From: Salinimicrobium nanhaiense
GTDB taxonomy: Bacteria; Bacteroidota; Bacteroidia; Flavobacteriales; Flavobacteriaceae
Length of the DNA stretch: 64,000 bases
Reading direction: 5' to 3'
Assembly: GCA_012038135.1 (NCBI GenBank)
Contig: JAAVJQ010000003.1
Span: 62,001-126,000 of the forward strand
Below the pieces are notes generated by a model, which saw only the letters and a list, made by a program, of their open reading frames with translations, was not told the origin of the DNA and ran no database searches. Shown piece after piece: positions 33,688 to 43,686 of this stretch (the stretch's first letter is position 1; each line of letters starts with the position of its first letter). The translations under genes and the position numbers were made by a program.

Positions 33688-36504
33688 ATGGACAAATACT
33701 CATTTTTAAATGCCGCACATACAGCCTATTTTGCTGATCTTTATGACCAATACCTTCAATTTCCCGATAGCGTAGAACCAAGCTGGAGAGCTTTTTTCCA
33801 GGGGTTTGATCTTGGTCTTGAAACTTCCGGAAATGGACAGGCTACTGTCGAACAACCCCAACAGGTTCTTAGTCATCCCGGGAATGGAGAACCCATCCAA
33901 ATGTCTGAGTCTGTTCTTAAGGAGTTCAGGGTGGTGAAATTGATCGACGGTTACCGTACCCGCGGCCATCTATTCACAAAGACAAATCCTGTGCGCGAGC
34001 GCAGAAAATACGCACCCACTCTTGATATTCAGAATTTCGATCTTGAAGATAGCGACCTTGATACCGTCTTTAATGCGGGAGAGATCCTTGGATTAGGACC
34101 ATCTACCCTAAAGCAGATCATAGAACACCTGCGAAAGGTGTATTGTGATTCCATTGGGATAGAATATATGTATATCCGAAAGCCCGAAGAGGTGAAGTGG
34201 ATCCAGGAAAAGCTGAACGTCAATGAGAACCAGCCGGCTTTTGATGAAGAGCAGAAAAAGCACATTTTAAAGAAGCTTAACGAAGCAGTTTCTTTTGAAA
34301 ACTTTTTACATACCAAATATGTAGGGCAAAAGCGTTTTTCACTGGAAGGTGGGGAAAGTTTGATCCCTGCACTTGATGCCATCATCGAAAAAGCTGCCGA
34401 TCTTGGGGTGAAGGATTTCGTAATGGGAATGGCTCACCGCGGACGGTTAAGTACCCTTACAAATATCTTTGGAAAAAGCGCCAAGGATATTTTTACTGAA
34501 TTTGACGGAAAAGATTACGAAGAAGACATTTTTGACGGGGATGTAAAATATCACCTGGGATGGACTTCCTGCCGCACCACCGATAGCGGTAAAGAAATAA
34601 ATATCAATATTGCACCTAACCCTTCCCACCTGGAAACAGTAGGTGCGGTAGTGGAAGGTATTACCCGCGGAAAGCAGGATCGCCATTATAACAATAAGAC
34701 AAAGGCGGTATTGCCAATAATAGTACATGGAGATGCAGCTATTGCGGGACAGGGAATAGTATATGAGATCGTGCAGATGGCCCAGCTGGAAGGTTATACT
34801 ACCGGCGGAACCATTCATATTGTGGTTAACAATCAGGTTGGATTTACTACCAACTATCTTGACGGCCGTTCTTCTACCTATTGTACAGATGTTGCTAAAG
34901 TGACTTTGTCTCCCGTATTGCATGTGAATGCCGATGATGCCGAAGCCGTGGTTCATGCAGTATTGTTCGCTCTTGACTTTAGAATGACCTTTGGAAAGGA
35001 TGTCTTTATTGACCTTTTAGGATACCGTAAGTACGGACATAACGAAGGTGATGAGCCGAGATTTACACAGCCTAAACTTTATAAAGCTATTAGCACTCAT
35101 GAAAATCCCCGTGATATCTACTTTAAAAAGTTAAAAGAGCAGGGAGTGATAGATGAGGGCTATGTACAAAAGCTGGAAGAAGAGTATAAGGCAAAACTGG
35201 AGGAGGATCTCGAATCTTCACGTAAAGAAGAAAAGACCAGGGTTACTCCTTTCATGCAGGATGAATGGCAGGGGTTCGAACATGTAGATGAAACCCGCAT
35301 GATGGAAGAAGTAGATACTACCATTGACATGGAGGTACTAACTGAGGTTGCCAACGCGGTTTCAAAACTTCCTGAAGACAAAAAATTCCTAAGAAAGATC
35401 AAGAAGCTGGTAGACCTGCGACATACCATGTTCTTTGAAAATAACAGCCTCGACTGGAGTATGGCCGAATTGCTTGCCTACGGAACGCTTCTTAAGGAAG
35501 GTTACTACGTAAGAATGAGTGGGCAGGATGTGGAAAGAGGAACTTTCTCTCATCGTCACGCCGTGGTTAAGGTAGAAGATAGCGAAGAGGAGATCATACT
35601 TCTAAACCAGATACAGGGAACTATTTGTGATACCAAAGAAGGATCTTCCTGTGATTTTAAAGTCTATAACTCACTCTTATCTGAATATGGGGTGGTAGGG
35701 TTTGATTACGGTTATGCAATGGCAAGTCCTAACTGTCTGACGATTTGGGAAGCCCAATTCGGAGATTTCAGCAACGGAGCCCAAATCATGATCGACCAAT
35801 ATATTTCTGCAGCCGAAGATAAATGGAAGCTTCAGAATGGACTGGTAATGTTCCTGCCTCACGGATATGAAGGTCAGGGAGCAGAGCATTCTTCAGGAAG
35901 AATGGAAAGATATCTTCAGCTTTGTGCCAAGGATAATATGTTTGTAGCAGATGTTACTACTCCTGCGAACATGTTCCACCTGTTGAGGCGACAACTGAAA
36001 GTGAATTATCGTAAACCTTTAATTATTTTTACTCCAAAGAGTTTGTTGAGGCATCCAAAGGTTGTTTCCACAAAAGAGGAATTTGCAAATGGCACTTTCC
36101 AGCCGCTGCTTGATGACACTACTGCTAATGTGGATAAAATAAAATCGGTAGTATTCTGTACCGGGAAGTTCTACTATGATCTTCTGGAATACAGGGAGGA
36201 AAAAGGTCGCGAAGATGTGGCTTTGGTAAGGATCGAACAATTGTTCCCGCTTCCGCAGAAACAAATAAGAGAAGTTCTTGCCAAATACAAAAATGCAGAT
36301 GATATAGTGTGGGCACAGGAAGAACCAAGGAATATGGGAGCCTACAGCCACCTGTTACTGCATCTTGAGGAGGCAAAGAATTTCAGGGCTTGCAGCAGGA
36401 AATTCTATGGATCTCCGGCGGCAGGTAGTTCTGTAAGATTCAAGAAGCGTCACGAAAAAGTGATAGAATCTGTTTTTGACAAAACCGTAGAAATAACATA
36501 TTAA
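33688..36504 (+). CDS. sucA: 2-oxoglutarate dehydrogenase E1 component
   Basis: A 938-residue thiamine-diphosphate enzyme that decarboxylates 2-oxoglutarate and passes succinyl to the E2 lipoyl group in the TCA cycle. The N-terminal NAAHTAYFADLYDQYLQFP is the E2-binding segment. GMAHRGRL, SHLETVGAVVEG, HGDAAIAGQG and GYRKYGHNEGDEP are the ThDP/Mg and substrate segments. Length is standard. The downstream gene 57 bp away encodes the partner E2. Confidence 0.96.
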   Translation: MDKYSFLNAAHTAYFADLYDQYLQFPDSVEPSWRAFFQGFDLGLETSGNGQATVEQPQQVLSHPGNGEPIQMSESVLKEFRVVKLIDGYRTRGHLFTKTNPVRERRKYAPTLDIQNFDLEDSDLDTVFNAGEILGLGPSTLKQIIEHLRKVYCDSIGIEYMYIRKPEEVKWIQEKLNVNENQPAFDEEQKKHILKKLNEAVSFENFLHTKYVGQKRFSLEGGESLIPALDAIIEKAADLGVKDFVMGMAHRGRLSTLTNIFGKSAKDIFTEFDGKDYEEDIFDGDVKYHLGWTSCRTTDSGKEININIAPNPSHLETVGAVVEGITRGKQDRHYNNKTKAVLPIIVHGDAAIAGQGIVYEIVQMAQLEGYTTGGTIHIVVNNQVGFTTNYLDGRSSTYCTDVAKVTLSPVLHVNADDAEAVVHAVLFALDFRMTFGKDVFIDLLGYRKYGHNEGDEPRFTQPKLYKAISTHENPRDIYFKKLKEQGVIDEGYVQKLEEEYKAKLEEDLESSRKEEKTRVTPFMQDEWQGFEHVDETRMMEEVDTTIDMEVLTEVANAVSKLPEDKKFLRKIKKLVDLRHTMFFENNSLDWSMAELLAYGTLLKEGYYVRMSGQDVERGTFSHRHAVVKVEDSEEEIILLNQIQGTICDTKEGSSCDFKVYNSLLSEYGVVGFDYGYAMASPNCLTIWEAQFGDFSNGAQIMIDQYISAAEDKWKLQNGLVMFLPHGYEGQGAEHSSGRMERYLQLCAKDNMFVADVTTPANMFHLLRRQLKVNYRKPLIIFTPKSLLRHPKVVSTKEEFANGTFQPLLDDTTANVDKIKSVVFCTGKFYYDLLEYREEKGREDVALVRIEQLFPLPQKQIREVLAKYKNADDIVWAQEEPRNMGAYSHLLLHLEEAKNFRACSRKFYGSPAAGSSVRFKKRHEKVIESVFDKTVEITY

Positions 36505-36561
36505 TAATAAATTTCCACCGGCTTTTTAAAGCCGGACTTATAAAATAAAAAAGAAGAAATC

Positions 36562-37848
36562 ATGGCTTTAGAAATGAAAGTCCCTTCTCCGGGAGAATCG
36601 ATCACCGAAGTTGAAATCGCCCAGTGGCTGGTTTCCGACGGAGATTATGTAGAAAAAGATCAGGCAATTGCCGAAGTAGATAGTGATAAGGCAACACTGG
36701 AGCTTCCGGCAGAAGCAAGTGGTATCATCACCCTTAAAGCTGAAGAAGGAGATGCTGTAGCAGTAGGGCAGGTGGTATGTTTGATCGATACAGATGCGCC
36801 TAAACCCGGAGGTGGAGAAAAGGATTCTAAAGAAGTAGCAAAAGAAGAAAAGGAAGCCACTTCCGCAAAGGAAGAGGAGCTTGAATCTTCAGATAAAAAT
36901 AAGGAGAAAGCTGAAGCTAAGACCGAGGCTCCTTCTAAGTCAACTACGCCTTCTCAAAAACAGGATACTTATGCAACGGGGACTCCGTCTCCTGCAGCTA
37001 AAAAGATCCTTGATGAGAAAGGAATGGATGCAAATTCTCTTGAAGGTAGTGGGCGTGATGGCAGGATCACAAAAGAAGATGCTGTTAATGCCAGGCCTTC
37101 AATGGGTACACCCGGAAAAGGAAAAAGAGGAGAAGAGCGCAAGAAAATGTCTATGCTTCGCAGAAAAGTAGCCGAGCGTCTTGTGAGTGTAAAAAATGAC
37201 ACTGCAATGCTTACCACTTTTAATGAAGTAGATATGTCTGCCATTTTTTCTCTAAGAAAACAATATAAAGACGAGTTCAAGGACAGGCATGGTGTGAGTC
37301 TGGGATTTATGTCTTTCTTCACCCTTGCTGTGGTAAGAGCTTTGGATCTTTATCCCGGAGTAAATTCAATGATCGATGGGGATTTCCAGGTGAAATATGA
37401 TTATAAAGATATTAGCATTGCCGTTTCGGGACCTAAAGGTTTGATGGTGCCGGTATTGAGAAATGTTGAAAATATGAGCTTCCGCGGAGTAGAGGCAGAG
37501 ATCAAACGTCTGGCTCTAAAGGTTCGCGACGGAGAAATTACGGTTGATGAAATGACCGGAGGTACTTTTACTATTACCAACGGCGGAGTGTTTGGATCTA
37601 TGCTTTCAACACCCATCATTAACCCTCCTCAAAGTGGTATTTTGGGAATGCATAATATTGTGGACAGGCCTGTTGCGGTCGACGGACATGTTGAAATTCG
37701 TCCAATTATGTATGTGGCACTTTCTTATGATCACAGGATTATCGACGGAAAGGAGTCTGTAGGTTTTCTTGTAGCAGTTAAAGAAGCTCTTGAGAATCCT
37801 GAAGAGTTGTTGATGGATAACGATGTGAAGCGGGCCTTGGAACTATAA
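36562..37848 (+). CDS. sucB: Dihydrolipoyllysine succinyltransferase (E2 of 2-oxoglutarate dehydrogenase)
   Basis: A 428-residue protein. A lipoyl domain has K43 in DSDKATLE, then a charged Ala/Glu/Lys-rich linker (85-130), a peripheral subunit-binding domain ([14 protein letters not shown]) and the catalytic core with H391 and D395 (SYDHRIIDG). It forms an operon with sucA. The E3 subunit is not in the window. A strong terminator follows. Confidence 0.96.
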   Translation: MALEMKVPSPGESITEVEIAQWLVSDGDYVEKDQAIAEVDSDKATLELPAEASGIITLKAEEGDAVAVGQVVCLIDTDAPKPGGGEKDSKEVAKEEKEATSAKEEELESSDKNKEKAEAKTEAPSKSTTPSQKQDTYATGTPSPAAKKILDEKGMDANSLEGSGRDGRITKEDAVNARPSMGTPGKGKRGEERKKMSMLRRKVAERLVSVKNDTAMLTTFNEVDMSAIFSLRKQYKDEFKDRHGVSLGFMSFFTLAVVRALDLYPGVNSMIDGDFQVKYDYKDISIAVSGPKGLMVPVLRNVENMSFRGVEAEIKRLALKVRDGEITVDEMTGGTFTITNGGVFGSMLSTPIINPPQSGILGMHNIVDRPVAVDGHVEIRPIMYVALSYDHRIIDGKESVGFLVAVKEALENPEELLMDNDVKRALEL

Positions 37849-37864
37849 AATTTTAGACTCACAA

Positions 37865-37906
37865 AAAAAGAGAGGCAATGATTTCGGGATCATTGCCTCT
37901 CTTTTT
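37865..37906 (+). terminator. Terminator of sucA-sucB
   Basis: AAAGAGAGGCAATGAT and ATCATTGCCTCTCTTT form a long stem with a short TTCGGG loop, ending in a T-run. Confidence 0.9.
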
Positions 37907-37911
37907 TGTTG

Positions 37912-38016
37912 CTAGTAAACAAGGAACGAATAAACGTTCAATACCAGAACAAAAATTATTACTAGTGCCAGTAAAGCCGGAAACACCGGCAGGTGCTTGT
38001 GGTTATTATGATTCAT
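37912..38016 (-). CDS. 34-residue single-helix membrane peptide
   Basis: The minus strand from ATG at 38016 encodes MNHNNHKHLPVFPALL, then ALVIIFVLVLNVYSFLVY and stop. This is a histidine/asparagine-rich head followed by one membrane helix. It lies in an otherwise empty gap between sucB and the retropepsin-like gene and is bounded by the sucB terminator. The clean helix and lack of overlap suggest a real small protein, but no homologue is known to me. Confidence 0.45.
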   Translation of the reverse strand: MNHNNHKHLPVFPALLALVIIFVLVLNVYSFLVY

Positions 38017-38093
38017 AGCGGTAGATTTTGGTTAGTGTTAAGATCGAAAATCTACAGCGGCTATGAAATAGGGGAAAACCCGTATTTATGTCT

Positions 38094-38549
38094 TTACTTT
38101 AAATACAGGTTGAGGTTTTTATAATCAATAATGGCTTTGCCTTTTTTAAGGATATCGGCACCAATTATGCCTTGTACTTTTTCGGCCTTGTGTTTTACCA
38201 GCGCATCATTTACGTGCCTTAGATCAAAAAGCACCAGGTCCACCTTCTTCTTTTTCCATCCCTGGATCTCAATAATATTCTTTTGGGCGATCTGGGTCAT
38301 CATATTTGTTGCCCCCGCCCCGGCAGCTTTAATATCACTGTCTTCTGCAAGTAATTCGAAGTGAGAAACTGCTTCCATTCCCACGCAGGTGCTCGAAGCC
38401 CCTGTGTCAAGGATAAAATTGCCTTCGATTTTATTGATCTTTGCCTTTAATTCCAGGTGTTGGGTTGCAGTATAGGTAAGGGGGATCTTTTTATATCCTT
38501 TTTCTTTCAGAAACTTTTTTAAAGATGCCATTCTTTTCTTTTTTGCCAA
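38094..38549 (-). CDS. Retropepsin-like aspartyl protease
   Basis: A 151-residue protein of the clan AA aspartic protease type, probably acting as a dimer. The active-site motif is LDTGASS (47-53), and IIGADIL near 129 is the matching second hydrophobic-hydrophobic-glycine motif. No signal peptide, so cytoplasmic. Single gene, divergent from tatD. Confidence 0.8.
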   Translation of the reverse strand: MAKKKRMASLKKFLKEKGYKKIPLTYTATQHLELKAKINKIEGNFILDTGASSTCVGMEAVSHFELLAEDSDIKAAGAGATNMMTQIAQKNIIEIQGWKKKKVDLVLFDLRHVNDALVKHKAEKVQGIIGADILKKGKAIIDYKNLNLYLK

Positions 38550-38583
38550 AGATAGGTGTATAAAATAAATTATTTTTGCATTT

Positions 38584-39351
38584 ATGATAATTACAGATAC
38601 TCATACTCACTTATATAGTGAAGATTTTGATGAAGACCGGAGTGTCATGATTGCGAGAGCTATAGATGCCGGGATCACCAGGTTTTTTATCCCTGCAATA
38701 GATTCAGAATACATTCCATCCATGTATGCTCTGGAAAAGCAATTTCCGGAGCATATCTATTTGATGGCGGGTCTTCACCCTACCCATGTAAAGGAAAATT
38801 ATAAGGAAGAATTGGATTTGGTTGAAAAGCAGCTGGAAGAAAGAAAATTTTATGCAGTAGGCGAAACCGGTGTAGACCTGTATTGGGATAAATCAACTCT
38901 GAAGATTCAGCAGGACGCTTTTCAGTACCAGATACAGCTTGCGAAAAAGTACAAATTACCTGTAGTTATTCATTGCCGGGATGCTTTTGATGAGGTTTTT
39001 GAAGTGCTGGAGCGTGAAAAAGGGGAGGATCTCTTCGGAATTTTTCATTGCTTCACCGGCACCTATGAGCAGGCGCTTAAAGCACTTTCCTATAATATGA
39101 AATTAGGCATTGGAGGAGTGGTGACCTTTAAAAATGGCAAAATTGACCGGTTCCTAAACCAGATCTCCTTGTCAGAGATCGTGCTGGAAACCGACGCTCC
39201 TTATCTTGCACCTGTCCCTTATCGCGGAAAACGTAATGAAAGTTCGTATCTTGTAGAAGTGCTGAATAAAGTGGCTGAGATCTTTCACACTACTCCGGCC
39301 GAAATTGCTGAAATTACTACCCGTAATTCAAAAGATATTTTTGGGATATGA
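38584..39351 (+). CDS. tatD: TatD-family deoxyribonuclease
   Basis: A 255-residue TIM-barrel nuclease with metal ligands H7, H9, E94 (GETGVD), H130 (VIHCRD), H155 (FHCF) and D204 (ETDAPYL). This is the canonical housekeeping TatD/YcfH copy. A TATTTTTG box ends 5 bp before the ATG, so a leaderless or very short-leader transcript is possible. The acyltransferase gene begins 49 bp downstream. Confidence 0.92.
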   Translation: MIITDTHTHLYSEDFDEDRSVMIARAIDAGITRFFIPAIDSEYIPSMYALEKQFPEHIYLMAGLHPTHVKENYKEELDLVEKQLEERKFYAVGETGVDLYWDKSTLKIQQDAFQYQIQLAKKYKLPVVIHCRDAFDEVFEVLEREKGEDLFGIFHCFTGTYEQALKALSYNMKLGIGGVVTFKNGKIDRFLNQISLSEIVLETDAPYLAPVPYRGKRNESSYLVEVLNKVAEIFHTTPAEIAEITTRNSKDIFGI

Positions 39352-39400
39352 TCCATGGAATTACTTATTATTTTGTTTTTTTGCTAACCCTAACGCTGAA

Positions 39401-40546
39401 ATGGTGACAAATTACGATGATATTCGGTTTTATAATGATGCAGAAGTACAGGATGCTCTTAAGAAGTATGTGAAACATCCTATGATCAAAGGCCTTTTGC
39501 ATTATACATTTCCGAATGTTCCATTTCAAAAAATAGAGGAAAAGGTGCTGGCATGTGGCTCCATCAGAGATTTCCAGACCCAGATCATCTATCACACCGT
39601 GCAGAAAGTGTTGAGTAAAAGTTCAGAAGGGCTTTTTTATTCCGGTTTTGAAAGACTTCAAAAAGATGAATCTTACCTGTATATTTCCAACCACAGGGAT
39701 ATTGTGCTGGACACTTCCCTTCTCAATGTGGTGCTTTATGAATCTGATCTTAAGATGACAGCTTCGGCCATTGGGGATAACCTGGTGAAAAAGCCGTTTT
39801 TGCTCGCCCTCTCAAAACTCAACAGAAATTTTCTGGTAAAGAGAGGCTTGGGGCCAAGGGAAATGCTGCAGAGTTCTCAAAAACTTTCAGATTATATCAA
39901 ATTACTTTTGGTTGAGGAAAAGCGTTCAGTTTGGATGGCGCAACGTGAAGGCCGTACAAAAGATGGAAATGATCGCACCCAGCAGGGGGTTCTTAAAATG
40001 CTGGCCATGGCCAAAGGAGAGGACAGTGTGGCCGAGTATTTTAATAAACTCAAAATTGTTCCGGTTGCCATCTCCTATGAATTCGATCCCACTGATGTTC
40101 TAAAATTGCCTGAGATTCTGGCAAAGAGAATGGAGACCATTTACATTAAATCTGCTAATGAAGATTTTAAATCCATTCTTAAAGGTGCATTGGGAAATAA
40201 AGGAAGAATACATATTGCAGCCGGAGAACCTGTTAGTGCAGAAGCTTTAAGAGAGATAGAAGCAAAATCCGGATCTGTTAATGAGCAGCTTCAGAATTTG
40301 ACTGCGAGCATTGATCACAGGATCCACAGCAATTACACTTTATGGCCTGCCAATTATATTGCTTTTGATCTGCTTAACAGCAGCAGTATGTTTGAGGAGC
40401 ATTACTCTTTAAAGGAAAAAAGACAATTTGAAAGACGGCTTACCAGAAGGGTGGACTTTAAGAATGCCCTGGAAGTGAACAGCTATCTGCTCATGTATGC
40501 AAATCCTGTAATCAACCAAAAGAACCTGCATGAACAACAGCGCTAA
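39401..40546 (+). CDS. PlsC-like glycerol-phosphate acyltransferase
   Basis: A 381-residue acyltransferase read from ATG 39401; the frame opens earlier inside tatD but those residues are not family-like. The active-site region is YISNHRDIVLDTSL with the histidine and aspartate of the NHxxxxD block, here with five residues between them by my count. A later WMAQREGRTKDG matches the glycerol-phosphate-binding block. It overlaps the asparaginase gene by 17 bp. Likely makes phosphatidic or lysophosphatidic acid at the inner membrane; substrate not certain. Confidence 0.78.
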   Translation: MVTNYDDIRFYNDAEVQDALKKYVKHPMIKGLLHYTFPNVPFQKIEEKVLACGSIRDFQTQIIYHTVQKVLSKSSEGLFYSGFERLQKDESYLYISNHRDIVLDTSLLNVVLYESDLKMTASAIGDNLVKKPFLLALSKLNRNFLVKRGLGPREMLQSSQKLSDYIKLLLVEEKRSVWMAQREGRTKDGNDRTQQGVLKMLAMAKGEDSVAEYFNKLKIVPVAISYEFDPTDVLKLPEILAKRMETIYIKSANEDFKSILKGALGNKGRIHIAAGEPVSAEALREIEAKSGSVNEQLQNLTASIDHRIHSNYTLWPANYIAFDLLNSSSMFEEHYSLKEKRQFERRLTRRVDFKNALEVNSYLLMYANPVINQKNLHEQQR

Positions 40547-41558
40547 AATTCTCTTGCTCTATACCGGGGGAACCATTGGTATGGTTAAAGATTTTGAAAC
40601 CGGCGCGTTGAAGGCCTTTAATTTTGATGAACTGCTGCAAAATATTCCAGAGCTAAAGCTGCTGGAGCATCGTATTGATACCGTAAGTTTTGAAAGGCCT
40701 ATTGATTCCTCTAACATGAAACCTGCCTTTTGGCTTCAAATTGCAGAGATCATAGAAGAGAAATACGAAAATTATGACGGCTTTGTGGTACTGCATGGAA
40801 GTGATACTATGTCTTATAGTGCTTCGGCTTTAAGCTTTATGTTCGAAAATCTTTCCAAACCAATTATTTTTACCGGATCACAGTTGCCAATCGGAGATCT
40901 TAGAACAGATGCCAAGGAAAATTTAATTACCAGTATTCAAATTGCCGGTTTGCAAAAGCACGGGAAGCCATTGATCACAGAGGTGGGGCTTTATTTTGAA
41001 TATAAATTATACCGCGGCAACAGAACCTCTAAGATCAACGCTGAACATTTCCAGGCCTTTGCTTCTCCAAATTACCCGCCGCTGGTAAATTCAGGGGTAC
41101 ATTTGGCAGTTAATGATTCAGCTTTGTGGCGACCGCCAAACAAGAGAAAAATGAAGCTTCACCGCGGCCTCAATGATGAGATCGTGCTTATTAAGATCTT
41201 TCCGGGGATCAACAGAAGCCTTTTAGAATATATCCTGAACAAAGAAGGGCTGCAAGGGGTGATCCTCGAAACTTACGGCAGTGGTAACGCACCTACCGAA
41301 GACTGGTTTGTAAACCTGTTGAAAAATACTATTTCCCTGGGAGTTGTCATAGTTAATGTTACCCAGTGTATAGGAGGAAGTGTTGCGATGGGTCAGTATG
41401 AAACCAGCACTCAGCTTAAGAAAATCGGGGTAGTTTCGGGCAAAGACATTACAACAGAGGCAGCTGTGGCTAAAATGATGTACCTGCTGGCAAAAGATCT
41501 TTCTCCAAAAGTTTTTAAAACAATTTTCGAAACTTCTTTAAGAGGGGAAATGTCGTAA
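40530..41558 (+). CDS. ansA: Type I L-asparaginase
   Basis: A 342-residue cytoplasmic asparaginase. Nucleophile threonine T15 is in LYTGGTIGMV, and the second active-site block is VLHGSDTMSYSA (T92 region). TGSQLPIGDLRTDAKEN is the substrate-binding block. No signal peptide. It begins inside the acyltransferase gene. The glycosylasparaginase at the right edge of the window is an unrelated, exported enzyme. Confidence 0.9.
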   Translation: MNNSAKILLLYTGGTIGMVKDFETGALKAFNFDELLQNIPELKLLEHRIDTVSFERPIDSSNMKPAFWLQIAEIIEEKYENYDGFVVLHGSDTMSYSASALSFMFENLSKPIIFTGSQLPIGDLRTDAKENLITSIQIAGLQKHGKPLITEVGLYFEYKLYRGNRTSKINAEHFQAFASPNYPPLVNSGVHLAVNDSALWRPPNKRKMKLHRGLNDEIVLIKIFPGINRSLLEYILNKEGLQGVILETYGSGNAPTEDWFVNLLKNTISLGVVIVNVTQCIGGSVAMGQYETSTQLKKIGVVSGKDITTEAAVAKMMYLLAKDLSPKVFKTIFETSLRGEMS

Positions 41559-41642
41559 AAAATAAGGCAGTTTCTTGACCGACTCAGGAATTTTTTCGTT
41601 ATTTGGCGAACTGTTTCAAAAGCAGCAGTGGTTTAATATTTT

Positions 41643-41730
41643 AGAGAGGTGGCCGAGTGGTCGAAGGCGCACGCCTGGAAAGTGTGTATACCCCACAAGG
41701 GTATCGAGGGTTCGAATCCCTTCCTCTCTG
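41643..41730 (+). tRNA. tRNA-Ser (anticodon GGA)
   Basis: An 88-nt cloverleaf: acceptor AGAGAGG (41643-41649) pairs with CCTCTCT (41723-41729), discriminator G. D-arm GCCGAGTGGTCGAAGGC, anticodon loop CTGGAAA, long variable arm with paired TACCC and GGGTA as expected for serine tRNA, and GGTTCGAATCC T-loop. CCA is not encoded. Confidence 0.95.
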
Positions 41731-41793
41731 CGATTTTATTAATAAATATTTATATCTTTAACCCGTTAACTAATTAAATTAAGACAAAAAGTA

Positions 41794-42594
41794 ATGAAAA
41801 GATTATTTTCAATTTTGGTAATCGCTACAATTATGGTGTTCGGAGCCGTAGATGTTAATGCGACAAATAACGTAAATGCTTTGCCGGCTACCATGGTGAA
41901 CTTCGTTCAGGATGAAGATCAGGCCGTTGCTGAAGAAGCAGAAACCGAAGATACTGGTTTTCACCAGGAGCTAAAAAGGCGATTTATTGAGGGTGGTCCC
42001 GGATTCATGGGGATCGTACTTCTTTGTTTGATCCTTGGTTTAGCGATTGCAATTGAAAGAATTATTTATCTTAACATGGCTACCACCAACACCAAGAAGT
42101 TGGCGCAGGATGTTGAGGACGCTCTTAATACTGGCGGAATTGAAGCTGCAAAAGAAGTTTGCCGTAATACAAAAGGCCCTGTTGCCTCTATTTATTACCA
42201 GGGACTGGACCGTGCAGATGAAGGAACTGAAGCTGCAGAAAAAGCTGTTGTGGCTTACGGGGGAGTTCAAATGGGACTTTTGGAGAAAAACGTATCATGG
42301 GTTTCTTTATTCATTGCTTTGGCGCCGATGCTTGGGTTCATGGGTACAGTAATTGGTATGATCGAGGCCTTCGATAGAATTGAAGCTGCCGGAGATATGC
42401 AACCATCTCTTGTTGCGGGAGGTATTAAAATTGCACTTCTTACAACAGTATTTGGATTGATCGTGGCAATTATTCTTCAGATCTTTTACAACTACATCAT
42501 TGCGAAGATCGACCGTATTGTAAATGATATGGAAGATGCTTCTATCACTTTGATGGATATTCTTGTAGCATACAAGAACAAAAGAAGAGTATAA
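41794..42594 (+). CDS. exbB: MotA/TolQ/ExbB proton channel protein
   Basis: A 266-residue protein with an N-terminal signal-like helix, then the three-helix ExbB core: FMGIVLLCLILGLAIAIERI (first helix), LFIALAPMLGFMGTVIGMIEAF (conserved second) and KIALLTTVFGLIVAIILQIF (third). It works with ExbD and TonB to power outer-membrane transport. First of a four-gene run with two ExbD genes. Confidence 0.9.
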   Translation: MKRLFSILVIATIMVFGAVDVNATNNVNALPATMVNFVQDEDQAVAEEAETEDTGFHQELKRRFIEGGPGFMGIVLLCLILGLAIAIERIIYLNMATTNTKKLAQDVEDALNTGGIEAAKEVCRNTKGPVASIYYQGLDRADEGTEAAEKAVVAYGGVQMGLLEKNVSWVSLFIALAPMLGFMGTVIGMIEAFDRIEAAGDMQPSLVAGGIKIALLTTVFGLIVAIILQIFYNYIIAKIDRIVNDMEDASITLMDILVAYKNKRRV

Positions 42595-42612
42595 CAATAC
42601 CAATAAATTATT

Positions 42613-43050
42613 ATGACCTTACATAAAATTTTAAAATATATAGCGCTCGTTATCGGTGTTGTAGGCCTTATCCTCTGGGCAAGGGTTCTTATGGCCGGTG
42701 ATGATGCTATAGAAAACTCGGCCGATGTACAGGCAAGTGTGGTAACACCTTTCCTTTATGTGGCATACATTGTGTTTGCTATAATTGTGCTCCTGGTGCT
42801 ATTTTTTGTGATCAAAGGATTATTTTCAGGAGATATTAAGCGAACCCTAATCGCAGTAGGAGCATTTATAGTTGTCATTGGGATAGCCTATGTACTTACA
42901 GGTGGTACCGAGAGACAGCTAAGTGACGGGACTATGCTTTCAGCAAGTGCAGATCATTGGGTAGGAGCAGGTTTAGTAACCTTTTATATTCTGGCCGGTA
43001 TCGCTATATTGCTAATGGTAGTTTCGGGAATAAGAAAACTTATAAAATAA
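42613..43050 (+). CDS. Membrane protein of the ExbB/ExbD operon
   Basis: A 145-residue integral membrane protein with four hydrophobic segments (about 8-26, 50-70, 81-98, 119-140). It lies 18 bp after exbB and 7 bp before exbD on the same strand. Such a protein recurs in Bacteroidota exb operons but has no assigned role; an accessory subunit is inferred from position. Confidence 0.75.
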   Translation: MTLHKILKYIALVIGVVGLILWARVLMAGDDAIENSADVQASVVTPFLYVAYIVFAIIVLLVLFFVIKGLFSGDIKRTLIAVGAFIVVIGIAYVLTGGTERQLSDGTMLSASADHWVGAGLVTFYILAGIAILLMVVSGIRKLIK

Positions 43051-43057
43051 CTTTATT

Positions 43058-43666
43058 ATGGCCAGACGATCCACACCCGAAGTTAATGCCGGTTCCTTGG
43101 CCGACATCGCTTTCCTGCTATTGATCTTCTTCCTGGTAACCACTACTATCGAAACCGATAGTGGTATTAGCAGAAAGTTGCCTCCAATGCAAGATGAGGA
43201 AGTGGTGCCTCCTGTTATTAAGGAAAAGAATATTTTCCAGGTAATTGTAAACCGCAATAACGATCTGCTTGTTGAAGATGAACTCATGGAATTGAGTGCG
43301 CTAAGAGAAGCTGCCAAAGCCTTTTTAGATAATGGTGGAGGAGTAGGTCCTGAGGCCTGCGATTATTGTGAAGGAGCAGGTGACCCTACATCTTCAGATA
43401 ACCCCATTAAAGCGGTTATTATGTTGGTGAATGACAGACAAACAGAATATGGTACCTATATCGCTGTTCAAAATGAGCTTGTTGGAGCATATAATGAACT
43501 ACGTGACCGTACTGCTCAAAGATTGTTTGGAAAATCTTTCCGACAAATGGAGGCAGACTTCAATGATGTGAGGTACACGGGGAACAAGGATAGACTTAAG
43601 GAACAATTAGAGCAGGTGAGGGACATGTGGCCTCAAAAGCTTTCTGAAGCAGATCCTAAAAATTAA
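43058..43666 (+). CDS. exbD: Biopolymer transport protein ExbD/TolR (first copy)
   Basis: A 202-residue single-pass protein. The key membrane aspartate D16 is in AGSLADIAFLLLIFFLVTTT, followed by a periplasmic domain, as in ExbD. An insert rich in Gly and Cys (DNGGGVGPEACDYCEGAGD near 93-110) is unusual and could bind metal or form a disulphide. Pairs with the second ExbD 20 bp downstream. Confidence 0.88.
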   Translation: MARRSTPEVNAGSLADIAFLLLIFFLVTTTIETDSGISRKLPPMQDEEVVPPVIKEKNIFQVIVNRNNDLLVEDELMELSALREAAKAFLDNGGGVGPEACDYCEGAGDPTSSDNPIKAVIMLVNDRQTEYGTYIAVQNELVGAYNELRDRTAQRLFGKSFRQMEADFNDVRYTGNKDRLKEQLEQVRDMWPQKLSEADPKN

Positions 43667-43686
43667 TCGCGAAAATTTAAAAGATT

